DNA of 64,000 nucleotides from Uliginosibacterium sp036017065 (GCF_036017065.1 NZ_JAYXHR010000004.1:310001-374000); one strand, 5' to 3'; shown: positions 48,928-56,816, numbered from the stretch's first letter. A program made the numbers and translations. Notes: generated by a model not told the origin, from the letters alone.

Positions 48928-49238
48928 TTTTGCTGCCTCCTCGCTCGACGCCTGGGTGAAGGAAGAAATGCCTGCGGGCGCAGGTCTTCCGGTTTCGCAA
49001 AGGCTACGTGGCAAGGCGGATACGCTGGATCGGGGGCGTCCTATCCCGTTGTAGGACGACAGGAAGTCGCGTGTAGGACAGCGCGCGCCGGCCGTCCGGG
49101 CCGCAGGCAACGGGCGCCCGGGGAGGCGTGCGGTCTATCATTGGGCTCCGGCCTGGCATCGGCAGGCACGGCCGGATACGGCAGCGTGTCGGGGAGGTGG
49201 CCGGGCGCGCAGAACAGAAAAAGGAGGCGAGGAAAACC
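48928..49238. other. Divergent intergenic region, csbD-like / pectate lyase
   Basis: 311 bases without a gene. GTCCTA at 49038-49043 faces TAGGAC at 49052-49057, and TGTAGGAC occurs twice in direct orientation (49050-49057 and 49072-49079) with a 22-bp period, roughly two helical turns. This is a candidate regulator site for one or both neighbours. No other structure is evident. Confidence 0.45.
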
Positions 49239-50432
49239 ATGCAGCAGCGATTGATTCCAGTTGTCGCGATGTCCATCGCCACCGGCCTTGCGTGCGTCGG
49301 CCTGGGTGCGTGCAGTACCACGGTGGCGGAGCCGCCGGTGACGCGCAGCGCACCACCGCCCGGTGGCTACAAGGCCATCTCCCTGGAAGGGTTCTCGGAC
49401 GGCATCAAGCACTGGCGCGACCGCAACGGCAACGACTACGCGAAGTACGCGCCGACGCAGATCGTGGAGATTGCCGACAACCTGCTGGCGTACCAGCGCA
49501 ACAACGGTGGCTGGGTGGAGAACAGGGACCCGACGCGCGTCCTGTCGCTCGGCGACAAGGCGGAGGTGCTGGGCGAGCGCATCCAGCCCAAGGGCAGCTT
49601 CGACAACCGCAACGTGTACTCGCAGATCGAATACCTGTCGGCGGCCTACCTGCAGACGAAGGACGAGCGTTACCGGACCGCCGCGCTGAAGGGGCTGGAC
49701 TACACCTTCGCCAACCAGCACAAGCGCTGCGGTGGCTGGCCGCACACGGTGCCCAGCGACATTCCGTACCACGGCTACATCACCATGGCCGACGAGGTGA
49801 CCTCCGGTGTGTTGCGCATGCTGCGCAAGGTGGCGGAAGCCAGCGAGCCTTTCGGCTTCATGGATGCCGCCACGCGCGAGCGCGCCCGCGTGGCGCTGCA
49901 GAAGGGCGACGACTGCGTGCTGAAACTGCAGGTGGTGCAGGACGGGCAGCCTGCCGGCTGGGCCGGGCAGTACCACCCGGACACGCTGCAACCGGCGCAG
50001 GGGCGCACGTTCGAACTGCCGGCGATGGTGTCGCAGGAAAGCGTGGAGATGGTGCGCTACCTGATGGGCATTCCGGATCCGTCACCCGAGGTGATCCGCG
50101 CCATCGACGGCGCGATGGCCTGGTTCGACCGTTCCGCGCTGCGGGGCTGGAAGATCGAGACCGTGAAGCTGGACAAGCCGGTGAAGTATGAATTCCACAC
50201 CGCCACCACCGACCGCCTGCTGGTGCAGGACCCGGCTGCGCCGCTGTTGTGGGCGCGCTTCTACGACCTGAAGGACAACAGCGTGGTGCTGGCCAACCGC
50301 GACGGCATCCGCGTGGCGAAGTACGCCGACATCACCCACGAGCGCCGCACCGGCTACGCCTGGTACGGCGTGTGGCCGGCGACGCTGGTGGCCGAAGAAT
50401 ATCCGGCCTGGAAGAAGCGGATGGGGCGCTGA
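49239..50432 (+). CDS. Pectate lyase lipoprotein, PL10 family
   Basis: 397 residues. Start ATG at 49239 after AAGGAGG. The N-terminus is a lipoprotein signal: hydrophobic IPVVAMSIATGLACVGLG and lipobox LGAC. The catalytic domain follows the PL10 (PelA/Pel10A) pattern: LLAYQRNNGGWVENRD, FDNRNVYSQIEYLSAAYLQT, YRTAALKGLDYTFANQ, CGGWPHTVP, YHGYITMADEV, GWAGQYHPDTLQPA, and the C-terminal RRTGYAWYGVWPATLVAEEY. It should cleave polygalacturonate by beta-elimination while anchored to the outer membrane. With the PL1 enzyme and uxaBA/kdgK it completes a pectin-use route. Confidence 0.88.
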   Translation: MQQRLIPVVAMSIATGLACVGLGACSTTVAEPPVTRSAPPPGGYKAISLEGFSDGIKHWRDRNGNDYAKYAPTQIVEIADNLLAYQRNNGGWVENRDPTRVLSLGDKAEVLGERIQPKGSFDNRNVYSQIEYLSAAYLQTKDERYRTAALKGLDYTFANQHKRCGGWPHTVPSDIPYHGYITMADEVTSGVLRMLRKVAEASEPFGFMDAATRERARVALQKGDDCVLKLQVVQDGQPAGWAGQYHPDTLQPAQGRTFELPAMVSQESVEMVRYLMGIPDPSPEVIRAIDGAMAWFDRSALRGWKIETVKLDKPVKYEFHTATTDRLLVQDPAAPLLWARFYDLKDNSVVLANRDGIRVAKYADITHERRTGYAWYGVWPATLVAEEYPAWKKRMGR

Positions 50433-50461
50433 CAACCAGTGCCGTCGAACGGAGATTGCAG

Positions 50462-50815
50462 ATGCAGGACGCGGGAAACAGCATGAAGGATCGCCTGCGC
50501 GGCGACTTGCGGACTGCGATGAAGGCACGGCGCGCGCAGGAGGCCGCGCTGCTCCGCGCCCTGATTGCGGTGATCGACAACGCCGAGGCGCCCCCTCTGG
50601 CCGCTGCCGACGACCGCTACAGGGCGCACGATTTCCGCAGCGGATCGGCGGAGGTGGAAAGGCTGCTGCTCGACGATGCGCGCATCCGCGAACTCCTGCA
50701 GGCGGAGGTCAATGAACGCGAACGCGTGGCAGCCGATCTGGAGCGGCTGGGCCAGGGCGAAAGGGCAGGTGCCTTGCGCACGGAAGCATTGCTTACGCGT
50801 CGCTACATCGATTGA
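50462..50815 (+). CDS. GatB/YqeY-domain protein
   Basis: 117 residues. MKDRLRGDLRTAMKARRAQEAALLRALI is the N-terminal YqeY pattern and the middle (VERLLLDDARIRELLQAEVNERERVAADLERLG) matches the helical GatB tail-like domain. YqeY proteins may interact with tRNA or act near amidotransferases; no precise role is known. It begins 30 bp after the PL10 gene, so the two may share a transcript although they appear unrelated. ATG at 50462 has GGAG 10 bases before it; the second Met (MKDRL) is possible. Confidence 0.7.
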   Translation: MQDAGNSMKDRLRGDLRTAMKARRAQEAALLRALIAVIDNAEAPPLAAADDRYRAHDFRSGSAEVERLLLDDARIRELLQAEVNERERVAADLERLGQGERAGALRTEALLTRRYID

Positions 50816-50956
50816 GGATGCGGTCGGTGGAGGCCGGCCGCGAGTGACTGCCGCTACGAGAGTGTCTGCGGGTGGCGGCCATTGCCGGCGCGAACAAGGC
50901 GTCGGTCGGTGTGCAGAGCTTCAGCGAGCGGGGGCAGAAAGCGGAGCCACCACGTT

Positions 50957-51250
50957 TCAGTGCGTGCGCCGAAGGTCCGATTCGCCGTCGCTCGGCCCCT
51001 GGTTGTGCAGATCAGGAAAGCCTTCCATGAAAGCTTGCTGCGCTTCGTGCGAGCTCACGTCATTGGTGGTGTTGAGGCGTTGCACCGTGTCCTCATCGAA
51101 CTCCAGCAGCACCTCTTCCCGCGGCTGCAGGCGCTCTGCCTCATTCGCCGGCCATGTCACGACGACCTTGTTGCCCGCCACCGTGAAGCGGCAATCGCTG
51201 TCGAAAGCGATCGGCACGTAGATGTGACACCAGTCGTGAAAACCTGACAT
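50957..51250 (-). CDS. Hypothetical protein (97 residues)
   Basis: Start ATG at 51250 has AGGAG seven bases upstream; the ATG at 51256 would be too close to it. The N-terminal half is beta-rich and regular (DWCHIYVPIAFDSDCRFTVA, KVVVTWPANEAE), followed by a charged part (EVLLEFDEDTVQRLNTTNDV) and a polar tail. No known family recognised. The sequence looks protein-like and is convergent with the YqeY gene, with 141 bp between the stop codons. Confidence 0.6.
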   Translation of the reverse strand: MSGFHDWCHIYVPIAFDSDCRFTVAGNKVVVTWPANEAERLQPREEVLLEFDEDTVQRLNTTNDVSSHEAQQAFMEGFPDLHNQGPSDGESDLRRTH

Positions 51251-51450
51251 TGGCATGCTCCTGGCCGGGTGGCGCGGAAAGGCCGTTGACGTCATGCGTC
51301 CGGCGTTGGTTCCTTAGGGCCTACGGCGGCAGGGTGGGGGTCGACGGCCGCCAGGTGCGTCCATTCGAGCGCCTGCCACGCTGCGATGGTTGGCACGTGA
51401 GGGCTTGATTGCAGAGCTCATCCCCCTGCGCCACCTGCGGAAACAAAGAA

Positions 51451-51476
51451 AAAGCCCGGTCCATGGACCGGGCTTT
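51451..51476 (-). terminator. Rho-independent terminator of the PL1 pectate lyase gene
   Basis: Perfect 26-base palindrome with arms AAAGCCCGGTCC and GGACCGGGCTTT, 20 bases beyond the stop codon at 51497. On the minus strand it continues TTCTTTGTTT. Confidence 0.85.
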
Positions 51477-51496
51477 CATTGCCGGGGCGGTACGGC

Positions 51497-53224
51497 TTAC
51501 AGCTTGCCGGCGCCGGCCTTGCTGACGACGAAGCTGCGCAGCGCGGCCTGCTCGGCCGCGGTCGACACCGGCAGCAGCGAATAGGCGTAGCTCAGGCTGG
51601 GCTTCCAGAACACGGCGGGATCGTTCGGGTCCAGCTTCGTCAGCGGTGCATTGCTGCTGCTGGACTGCTGCTTGACCAGCACGGCCGCGTAGATGTCCTG
51701 CAACTGGGTGGTCACCGTGGCGCCGTTGATGGTCGTCACGATGGTGCCCGCGTCGTAGAAGTAGGTGCCGCACTCCGCCAGCGTGAATCCCGCTGCCGTG
51801 CAACGGTTGCGGTTGCTGGTGCTCGAGCTGTAGCCACCGATCTTCGACGATGCCACGAGGCTGGTGTTGCGCACGTCCAACACGTTGTTCTCCGCGAACA
51901 GCTTCGCTGCCGTGCCCACCGTCCACGTCTCGCCCAGGCGGTAGTCCGCCGAGGAGCGCCAGTCCAGGTCATAGAAGTTGTTGTAGACGTGGACCCGGCC
52001 GAAACGCACGCGCGGCATGCGCTGCACGGTGTTCAGCCAGTAGTTGTGGTGGAAGGTCACGTCGATCTTGCCGGGGCCGTAACCGGTCTGCGCGCTGGCC
52101 GTGTCGGAGCCACCGAGCAGGTTGGTCTTGTCGTGGGTGCGGAACACGTTGTACGACATCGTCACCTTGGTGCCACCCACCGTCACGTCCACCTGGCCGT
52201 CGTGGTGCTGCACCTTCTGCGTGGCTTCGTTGAAGGGTGCGGCGAAGACCGGTGGGTAGAGCTTGTCGGTGCGCGGCTCGTCGGTGAATGTGTTGCCGTC
52301 GATCCACACGCGCTCCGCGTTTTCCACCGAGATGTTGTCGTACTCGGAGTTCCAGCGTCCGCCGCGTGCCACGCAACGATGCGGGCCGGCGTTGTTGGCG
52401 GCGTCGTAGGTGGCCTGGCAGCCGTTGGTGTTGGTGATGGTGATGCTGAACGAATCCTTCGGGTCCCAGCCGGGGAACATGTCGAACGAATCCGCGAAGG
52501 TGATGTTGCGGATGACGATGTTCTCGGCTTCGTAGTTCTGGCCGAGGTTCGCGGTGCGCAGGTAGCCCAGTTGCAGGTTGCCGTTGATGATCTTCGGGTT
52601 GGTGCCGGACTTGCCGATCAGCGAGGTGTTGGAGCCGACGCGGATCAGCACGCGCTTCATCTGCTCTTCGGTGAAGCACATGCGTGCGTCTTCCAGCGGG
52701 CCGGTGAGCACCGGCGGGCGGTTGTCGGCCGGGTCCAGCGACTGCATCAGCCAGGTGTTGGGGTCGTAGGCAGTCTTGTAGGCGCCGAAGAAACCGCCGT
52801 TGCCGGTCTGGTCGCCGGTGACCGGATCGTAGAACGTGGCATGCCCGGTGTAGTTGCAGCGGGCCATGTAGTCCTCTTCACGCAGCGGCACGTTGTTGTT
52901 GTCGACGTTCAGGTCGATGGTGCCGTTGATGTAGATGATCTTCGGGGTCGGGTCGGGAATGATCGCCGAGGGGTTGCCACCGGTCAGCGCGTTGACCAGC
53001 TGGCTGCGGTTGAACACGTTGTAGATCTTGGCGGGCATGGCGCCGCAACCTCCGGTGACCGCGCCATCCACCGCAGCCCAGCCGTCCGCGCCCAGCGAGG
53101 AAGGCTTGGAGTTGGTCCAGGCGTTGCAGGGGCGGGAGGTCTGGGCTTGCGTGGTGGGCGCGGCAAGCAGGGCCGCCGCCGCGAGGGCGAGCGGAAGCCA
53201 TTCGTTCCGGATACGAATCTTCAT
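51497..53224 (-). CDS. Secreted pectate lyase, PL1 family
   Basis: 575 residues; ATG at 53224 with GGAG seven bases upstream. Signal peptide WLPLALAAAALLAAPTTQAQ, cleavage near AQA-Q. Parallel beta-helix with PL1 signatures: KIIYINGTIDLNV, SLIGKSGTNPKI, ENIVIRNITFADSFDMFPGW, NAERVWIDGNTFTDEP, the calcium-site region DGQVDVTVGGTKVTMSYNVF, and the catalytic Arg segment TFHHNYWLNTVQRMPRVRFG followed by VHVYNNFYDLDW. It cleaves polygalacturonate outside the cell or in the periplasm. Longer than the 350-400 residues of simple PL1 enzymes because of inserts around residues 130-200 and 430-520. A terminator follows. Confidence 0.92.
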   Translation of the reverse strand: MKIRIRNEWLPLALAAAALLAAPTTQAQTSRPCNAWTNSKPSSLGADGWAAVDGAVTGGCGAMPAKIYNVFNRSQLVNALTGGNPSAIIPDPTPKIIYINGTIDLNVDNNNVPLREEDYMARCNYTGHATFYDPVTGDQTGNGGFFGAYKTAYDPNTWLMQSLDPADNRPPVLTGPLEDARMCFTEEQMKRVLIRVGSNTSLIGKSGTNPKIINGNLQLGYLRTANLGQNYEAENIVIRNITFADSFDMFPGWDPKDSFSITITNTNGCQATYDAANNAGPHRCVARGGRWNSEYDNISVENAERVWIDGNTFTDEPRTDKLYPPVFAAPFNEATQKVQHHDGQVDVTVGGTKVTMSYNVFRTHDKTNLLGGSDTASAQTGYGPGKIDVTFHHNYWLNTVQRMPRVRFGRVHVYNNFYDLDWRSSADYRLGETWTVGTAAKLFAENNVLDVRNTSLVASSKIGGYSSSTSNRNRCTAAGFTLAECGTYFYDAGTIVTTINGATVTTQLQDIYAAVLVKQQSSSSNAPLTKLDPNDPAVFWKPSLSYAYSLLPVSTAAEQAALRSFVVSKAGAGKL

Positions 53225-53292
53225 GGGTGTCTCCAGTGTCATGTGTCGACGGGCTGTCCTGCCCGCCGGGCTGTCTTCAGGCGTCCTGCAGC

Positions 53293-53835
53293 TCAGGCCT
53301 TGCGGCGTGCGCGTGCGGCGAGCAAGCCGATACCGGCCAGGGCCAATGCGAGCGATCCCGGCTCCGGTACCTGCGTGACGCTTACCAGCGTATCCGTCGT
53401 GCTGATGGCGCCGGAGGCGAGGTCGGTCACGCTGGCGAGGTAGGGCAGGAAGAAGCTCTGGCCGCTGATGTACTCGATGCCGAATGCATTCTGGTAGTTG
53501 CTGGCGATGCCTTCGCCGTCGCCGTCCATGCCGTCACCGAGGAAGCCGCTGCCCAGGTCGTAGACGAGCCCGAACAGGTCGCTGAAGCTGTGGCTGAAAG
53601 GACCGACCAGCGAGTCGCCGGAGAAGGACACCTTGAAGGTGCTGACTTCGCCCGTCCAGGAAGAGATCTGGCCGTTGCCGTCCAGGTCCTCCGCATCGAA
53701 GGTGCCGGTGATGGTGCCGCCGCCACTGAATCCGCCCTGCGAGAAGTGATACCAGGCGGCCTGAGACGGTGCTGCCTGCAGCAGCGCGAAAGCGGCCGAG
53801 CAGGTACAGACGAATGCTCGTACGGAATGCTTCAT
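53293..53835 (-). CDS. PEP-CTERM sorting domain protein
   Basis: 180 residues with an N-terminal signal peptide (FVCTCSAAFALLQAAPSQAA) and a C-terminal sorting signal: VPEPGSLALALAGIGLLA followed by ARARRKA. The body is Gly/Ser/Asp-rich (GTFDAEDLDGNGQISSW) and resembles other variable PEP-CTERM exoproteins. Exosortase (EpsH) would cleave and attach it; that enzyme is not in this window. The gene sits between the PL1 pectate lyase and the porin on the same strand. Function unknown. Confidence 0.9.
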   Translation of the reverse strand: MKHSVRAFVCTCSAAFALLQAAPSQAAWYHFSQGGFSGGGTITGTFDAEDLDGNGQISSWTGEVSTFKVSFSGDSLVGPFSHSFSDLFGLVYDLGSGFLGDGMDGDGEGIASNYQNAFGIEYISGQSFFLPYLASVTDLASGAISTTDTLVSVTQVPEPGSLALALAGIGLLAARARRKA

Positions 53836-54174
53836 TGTCTTCCTCCAAATATGCGGTCACGAAAGGCGGTGCCGCAAACGCCTGCAGCGTGCTGCTATCG
53901 GACTCTCTGGTGGAGCCTGGTCATGTCCTGCGCGCCTCCCGGCCCAAGGGCGCATAGCCCGCAGGGGGAAGCAACCGTTGTGCCGCGCCCGTTGCGACGG
54001 GGCTTTCAGGCTGGTCGTCGTACCAAATCCGGCGGGTTTGTAAGCTCTGCCGACAAATTTGTGCGGAGCACAATCCGCGGGCACGACCGGCGTGCAGGGA
54101 CAGCGGTCGACGGTGTCCTTCTGCAAAGCACAACGGCGCCCGTGGGCGCCGTTGTGTTGAAGGGCGGGGAAGGT
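53836..54174. other. Intergenic region, PEP-CTERM gene / porin
   Basis: 339 bases. It holds the porin terminator at 54129-54156 and should hold the promoter of the PEP-CTERM gene. A GG-N10 element resembling a -24/-12 promoter lies near 53870 but lacks the essential GC. Nothing else is clear. Confidence 0.5.
54129..54156 (-). terminator. Terminator hairpin of the porin gene
   Basis: Arms CACAACGGCGCCC and GGGCGCCGTTGTG, 13 bp each with two unpaired bases between them, 18 bases after the stop codon at 54175. The following minus-strand sequence is only weakly T-rich. Confidence 0.75.
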
Positions 54175-55086
54175 TCAGAAGCCGTAGGCGAGCGAGAAGA
54201 CCACCCGATTCTCCTGATGGATGCCGTAGCGGTTGTCACCGCCGATCAGCCCCTGCACACCCCAAGTGACGCCGGTGCTGCCGATGCCCTGGGTCACGCC
54301 GACGATCAGGTGACGGAAGCCAGAGCCGACCGGCGCATTGCCGGCGTAGCAACCGTTGACCACGAAGGCCGTGCCTGGCGCGCAGGCGCCACCGGTGGCG
54401 GCATCGGTGGTGCCGAGGTACTTGCCTTCCTTTGTGTAGGTGTAGGCACCGAGGCTGGCGGTGAGGTTGAGGTTCCACGGCAGGGCGTGGCTGTAGTTCA
54501 GCGTCCAGTAGGTGTCGCCGCGGTTGCCCCACACGGTGTCGTTGAGCAGGGTCTGCGCATTGAAGCTCAGCGTCTTCCAGGCCAGGCCGAACTTGGTCTC
54601 GAAGGCGTTGGCGTGCTCACCGTTGTAATACACGTAGCCGGTGAGGCCGGCGGTGTAGGTGAAGTCGCCGGCGAAGCTGCCGGTGTAGCCGGCGTAGAAA
54701 TCGTTCTCGACCGAACGGTCTTTCTGGTAGCTGCTCGGGAAGGGCGTGCCGTTGACGTAGGCGTCGTACGAATTGCCCAGCGCCTTGTACGAGTAGTTGA
54801 TCGTGCTGGCCCAGTAGCCGGCGTAGAAGCCGCTGTTGTGCACGAAATCCGCACCCCACTGGAACGCCGCGCGGTCGGATTCCGGCGCATCCGCACCTTC
54901 GTTGCCGAGGCCGGGCGTCACGTTGCCGTAGGTTGTGGACGCGCCGCGCAGGATGTACTTGCTGACCACGTCGACATGGCCGGTCAGCGTGTAGGGCTTC
55001 TCAGGTTCAGACTGGGCCAGGGCGGGGAGGGCGAAGCTGAGGGATGCGAACGCGCAGGCGGACGCGACGAGACTTTGCTTTCTCAT
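54175..55086 (-). CDS. TorF-family putative outer membrane porin
   Basis: 303 residues with a signal peptide (VASACAFASLSFALPALAQ). The mature start TLTGHVDVVSKYILRGASTTYG is the signature of the TorF/TIGR02001 porin family, and the rest is alternating beta-strand sequence ending in a terminal aromatic (VVFSLAYGF) as in outer membrane barrels. Strong -24/-12 promoter match upstream (55142-55157). Relatives are often nitrogen- or stress-controlled. Divergent from the guanidine operon, it may let guanidine or other small nitrogen compounds through the outer membrane; that is inference. Confidence 0.88.
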   Translation of the reverse strand: MRKQSLVASACAFASLSFALPALAQSEPEKPYTLTGHVDVVSKYILRGASTTYGNVTPGLGNEGADAPESDRAAFQWGADFVHNSGFYAGYWASTINYSYKALGNSYDAYVNGTPFPSSYQKDRSVENDFYAGYTGSFAGDFTYTAGLTGYVYYNGEHANAFETKFGLAWKTLSFNAQTLLNDTVWGNRGDTYWTLNYSHALPWNLNLTASLGAYTYTKEGKYLGTTDAATGGACAPGTAFVVNGCYAGNAPVGSGFRHLIVGVTQGIGSTGVTWGVQGLIGGDNRYGIHQENRVVFSLAYGF

Positions 55087-55141
55087 GATGGAAGGCTCTC
55101 ACAGGTTTCAATCGTCGTCGGACATGCGCAGGCCGACGTGG

Positions 55142-55157
55142 AGCAAAAGCCGTTCCC
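55142..55157 (-). promoter_or_regulatory. Sigma-54 -24/-12 promoter of the porin gene
   Basis: Minus strand reads GGGAACGGCTTTTGCT, with GG and GC 10 bases apart; it matches the consensus TGGCACGNNNNTTGCW except at two less critical positions. The GC is 57 bp before the ATG, giving a leader of about 45 bases. Confidence 0.65.
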
Positions 55158-55305
55158 GTTGCCGTGTCGTGGTGCTTCCGGAAATGCTTTCGGCATTTTG
55201 TGAGGAGGTGCTGCTATATGGATCGCGCGCACGATGTCGCGGATTCCTGGTGTCGTCCGCCTGCAGTGCGGCGTGCGTGCGCATGTCGCGCCGCACGATC
55301 GCCGT

Positions 55306-55326
55306 TTGCGCGCGCTTGGTGCGCAA
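55306..55326. promoter_or_regulatory. NtrC-like enhancer site
   Basis: TTGCGCGCGCTTGGTGC (with CGCAA continuing the dyad) resembles the classical NtrC site, which has TTGCAC and TGGTGC half-sites 5 bases apart. It is about 150 bp from the porin -24/-12 element and about 120 bp from that of the guanidine operon, a normal distance for a shared enhancer. Confidence 0.4.
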
Positions 55327-55352
55327 CGATGCACGACGGGCACTGTTGCGGG

Positions 55353-55400
55353 GCGCGAACGGGCGTCCTCCGGCTGCTCGGCAGACCAGCCCGTTTGCGC
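55353..55400. repeat. Inverted repeat with 12-bp arms
   Basis: GCGCGAACGGGC (55353-55364) and GCCCGTTTGCGC (55389-55400) pair with one mismatch around a 24-base centre. It lies between the NtrC-like site and the guanidine promoter. It could be a second regulator site or a terminator-like structure. Confidence 0.45.
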
Positions 55401-55445
55401 GTCAATGCAGTGGCCACAAGGCTTTGACCGGAAACCGCAACCGGA

Positions 55446-55461
55446 TGGCACGCCGCCTGCT
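55446..55461 (+). promoter_or_regulatory. Sigma-54 -24/-12 promoter of the guanidine operon
   Basis: TGGCACGCCGCCTGCT matches TGGCACGNNNNTTGCW with a single T-to-C change; GG and GC are 10 bases apart. Transcription would start near 55472, about 45-50 bases before the conserved part of the riboswitch. It implies nitrogen control by NtrC or a similar activator. Confidence 0.7.
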
Positions 55462-55514
55462 TGTATGCAAGTCGAGAGGGAGTCGATGCTGCGTGAGCAC
55501 ATCCACTTCTTCGA

Positions 55515-55647
55515 AGGGAGGCTAGGGTTCCGATCCTGTTACGGACATGCGCACGATCCGGGGGATGACTGGTCCGAGAGCCGCCGGCCACGCCGAGCTG
55601 CCAACAGCAAGGTGAGGCTCCACGGAGGGATAAAAGCCCGGGAGGAA
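55515..55647 (+). promoter_or_regulatory. Guanidine-I riboswitch (ykkC class)
   Basis: All hallmark blocks are present in order: CTAGGGTTCCG (55522-55532), ACTGGTCCGAGAG (55568-55580) and ACGGAGGGATAAAAGCCCGG (55622-55641) continuing GGAGGAA. These match the ykkC consensus, which binds guanidinium and normally activates expression. It precedes a transporter and guanidine carboxylase genes, the standard context. Confidence 0.95.
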
Positions 55648-55694
55648 AGCTTCGACAGAAGCTCCCTCTCACCTTTATCCCGAGCCGAACAGGA
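55627..55694 (+). promoter_or_regulatory. Expression platform of the guanidine-I riboswitch
   Basis: GGGATAAA at 55627-55634, a conserved aptamer segment, is complementary to TTTATCCC at 55674-55681, just before the Shine-Dalgarno AGGAG (55691-55695). Between them lies a GCTTC-GACA-GAAGC hairpin (55649-55662). Without ligand the long pairing could form and disrupt the aptamer; with guanidine the aptamer frees this region. No T tract follows, so control of translation is more likely than termination. Confidence 0.55.
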
Positions 55695-55703
55695 GTCCTC
55701 GCC

Positions 55704-56816
55704 ATGTCGTCCGCCCCGCAGTTCCTCCCGCTGCAAGCTTTCGCTTCCCGCCTCGTTTCCAGTCCCCTCTCCGGTCTCCTCGCAGACCTTTCGCTGTCCC
55801 GCCAGTCTATGCACCGCACGCTGCTGCGCGCGTTGCTGCGTGCCCTCTGCGTGTTGCTCGCCACCTGCGCCCTGTTGCCGCTGCGCGCCAACGCCGAGCT
55901 GAAGGTCGGCGTGTCCGACTGGCCGGGCTGGGTGGCTTGGTACGTCGCGGAGCAGAAGGGCTTTTTCAAGAAGCATGGCGCCGACGTGAAGCTGGTGTGG
56001 TTCGCCAACTATTCCGATTCCATCGCCGCGTTGTCCTCCGGCCAGCTCGACGCCAACTCGCAGACCTGGTCCGACACGCTGGGGCCGCTCGCCAAGGGTG
56101 TGCCGGTCAAGGCAGTGCTGGTCAACGACAACTCGGCCGGCAACGACGCGCTGATGGTGGGGCCGAAGATCAAGAGCTTCGCCGACCTGAAGGGCAAGAG
56201 CATCGCGCTGGAGCAGTTCAGCGTGTCGCACTTCGTGCTGGTCACCGCGCTGGCGAAGAACGGCCTGTCGCAGAAGGACGTGAAGGTGGTGAACCTGTCG
56301 GCGGGGGACGCCGCCGCGGCCTTCATGTCCGGCCGCGTGGATGCAGCGGTCGTGTGGAATCCCTGGGTCAGCACCATCGAGAAGTCCGGCAAGGGCCGCG
56401 CGCTGTTCACCTCCAAGGACATGCCGGGCCTGATTCCCGATCTGCTGGTTGCGCAGGACAAGGCCATCACCGGCAAGCGCAAGGAACTGGTCGGCGTGGT
56501 GAAGGCCTGGTTCGACACGGAGAAATTCATCCGCGACAACCCGGACGAGGCCGCGAAGATCATGGCCAAGGTAGTGAGCCTGAAACCGGACGAGTACAAG
56601 GTCTTCCTGCCCGGCACGCGCTTCTTCGACGCCGCCGCCAACACCGCCGCCTTCACGGCGCGCGAGCCGCAATCGCTGATCAGCGTGGCGCCGGTCATCA
56701 CCGGCTTCCTGACCGACAACAAGCTCATCGAAGGCAAGCCGGACGTCGCCCGCGGCGTCGATGGCTCGCTGGTGGCCGAGGCGCTCGGCAAGCCGGCCGC
56801 CACGGCGGCGAAGTGA
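55704..56816 (+). CDS. ABC transporter substrate-binding protein, guanidine/urea-carboxylase type
   Basis: 370 residues from the ATG at 55704, chosen for AGGAG eight bases upstream. The true signal peptide lies 35 residues in (MHRTLLRALLRALCVLLATC, cleavage near ANA-E), so initiation at 55809 is the alternative. The mature protein is a NitT/TauT-type binding protein: LKVGVSDWPGWVAWYVAEQKGFF, VKLVWFANYSDSIAALSSGQ, NDNSAGNDALMVGPKI and FMSGRVDAAVVWNPW. It matches the periplasmic component found next to urea carboxylase genes. Under the guanidine riboswitch its ligand is probably guanidine or a relative. Confidence 0.9.
   Translation: MSSAPQFLPLQAFASRLVSSPLSGLLADLSLSRQSMHRTLLRALLRALCVLLATCALLPLRANAELKVGVSDWPGWVAWYVAEQKGFFKKHGADVKLVWFANYSDSIAALSSGQLDANSQTWSDTLGPLAKGVPVKAVLVNDNSAGNDALMVGPKIKSFADLKGKSIALEQFSVSHFVLVTALAKNGLSQKDVKVVNLSAGDAAAAFMSGRVDAAVVWNPWVSTIEKSGKGRALFTSKDMPGLIPDLLVAQDKAITGKRKELVGVVKAWFDTEKFIRDNPDEAAKIMAKVVSLKPDEYKVFLPGTRFFDAAANTAAFTAREPQSLISVAPVITGFLTDNKLIEGKPDVARGVDGSLVAEALGKPAATAAK

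Larger units (their letters stand above)
55087..55703. other. Divergent control region, porin / guanidine operon
   Basis: 617 bases with no gene. It contains, left to right, a minus-strand sigma-54 element, an NtrC-like site, a long inverted repeat, a plus-strand sigma-54 element, the guanidine-I riboswitch and its expression platform. Each is listed separately. Confidence 0.8.

Noticed and set aside
53850..53880. Sigma-54 promoter for the PEP-CTERM gene
   Set aside because: The element has a good GG half but CG in place of the essential GC at -12.
55250..55345. Further NtrC sites
   Set aside because: Several GCAC/GTGC words occur, but apart from 55306-55322 none has the right orientation and spacing; the region is simply rich in GC words.
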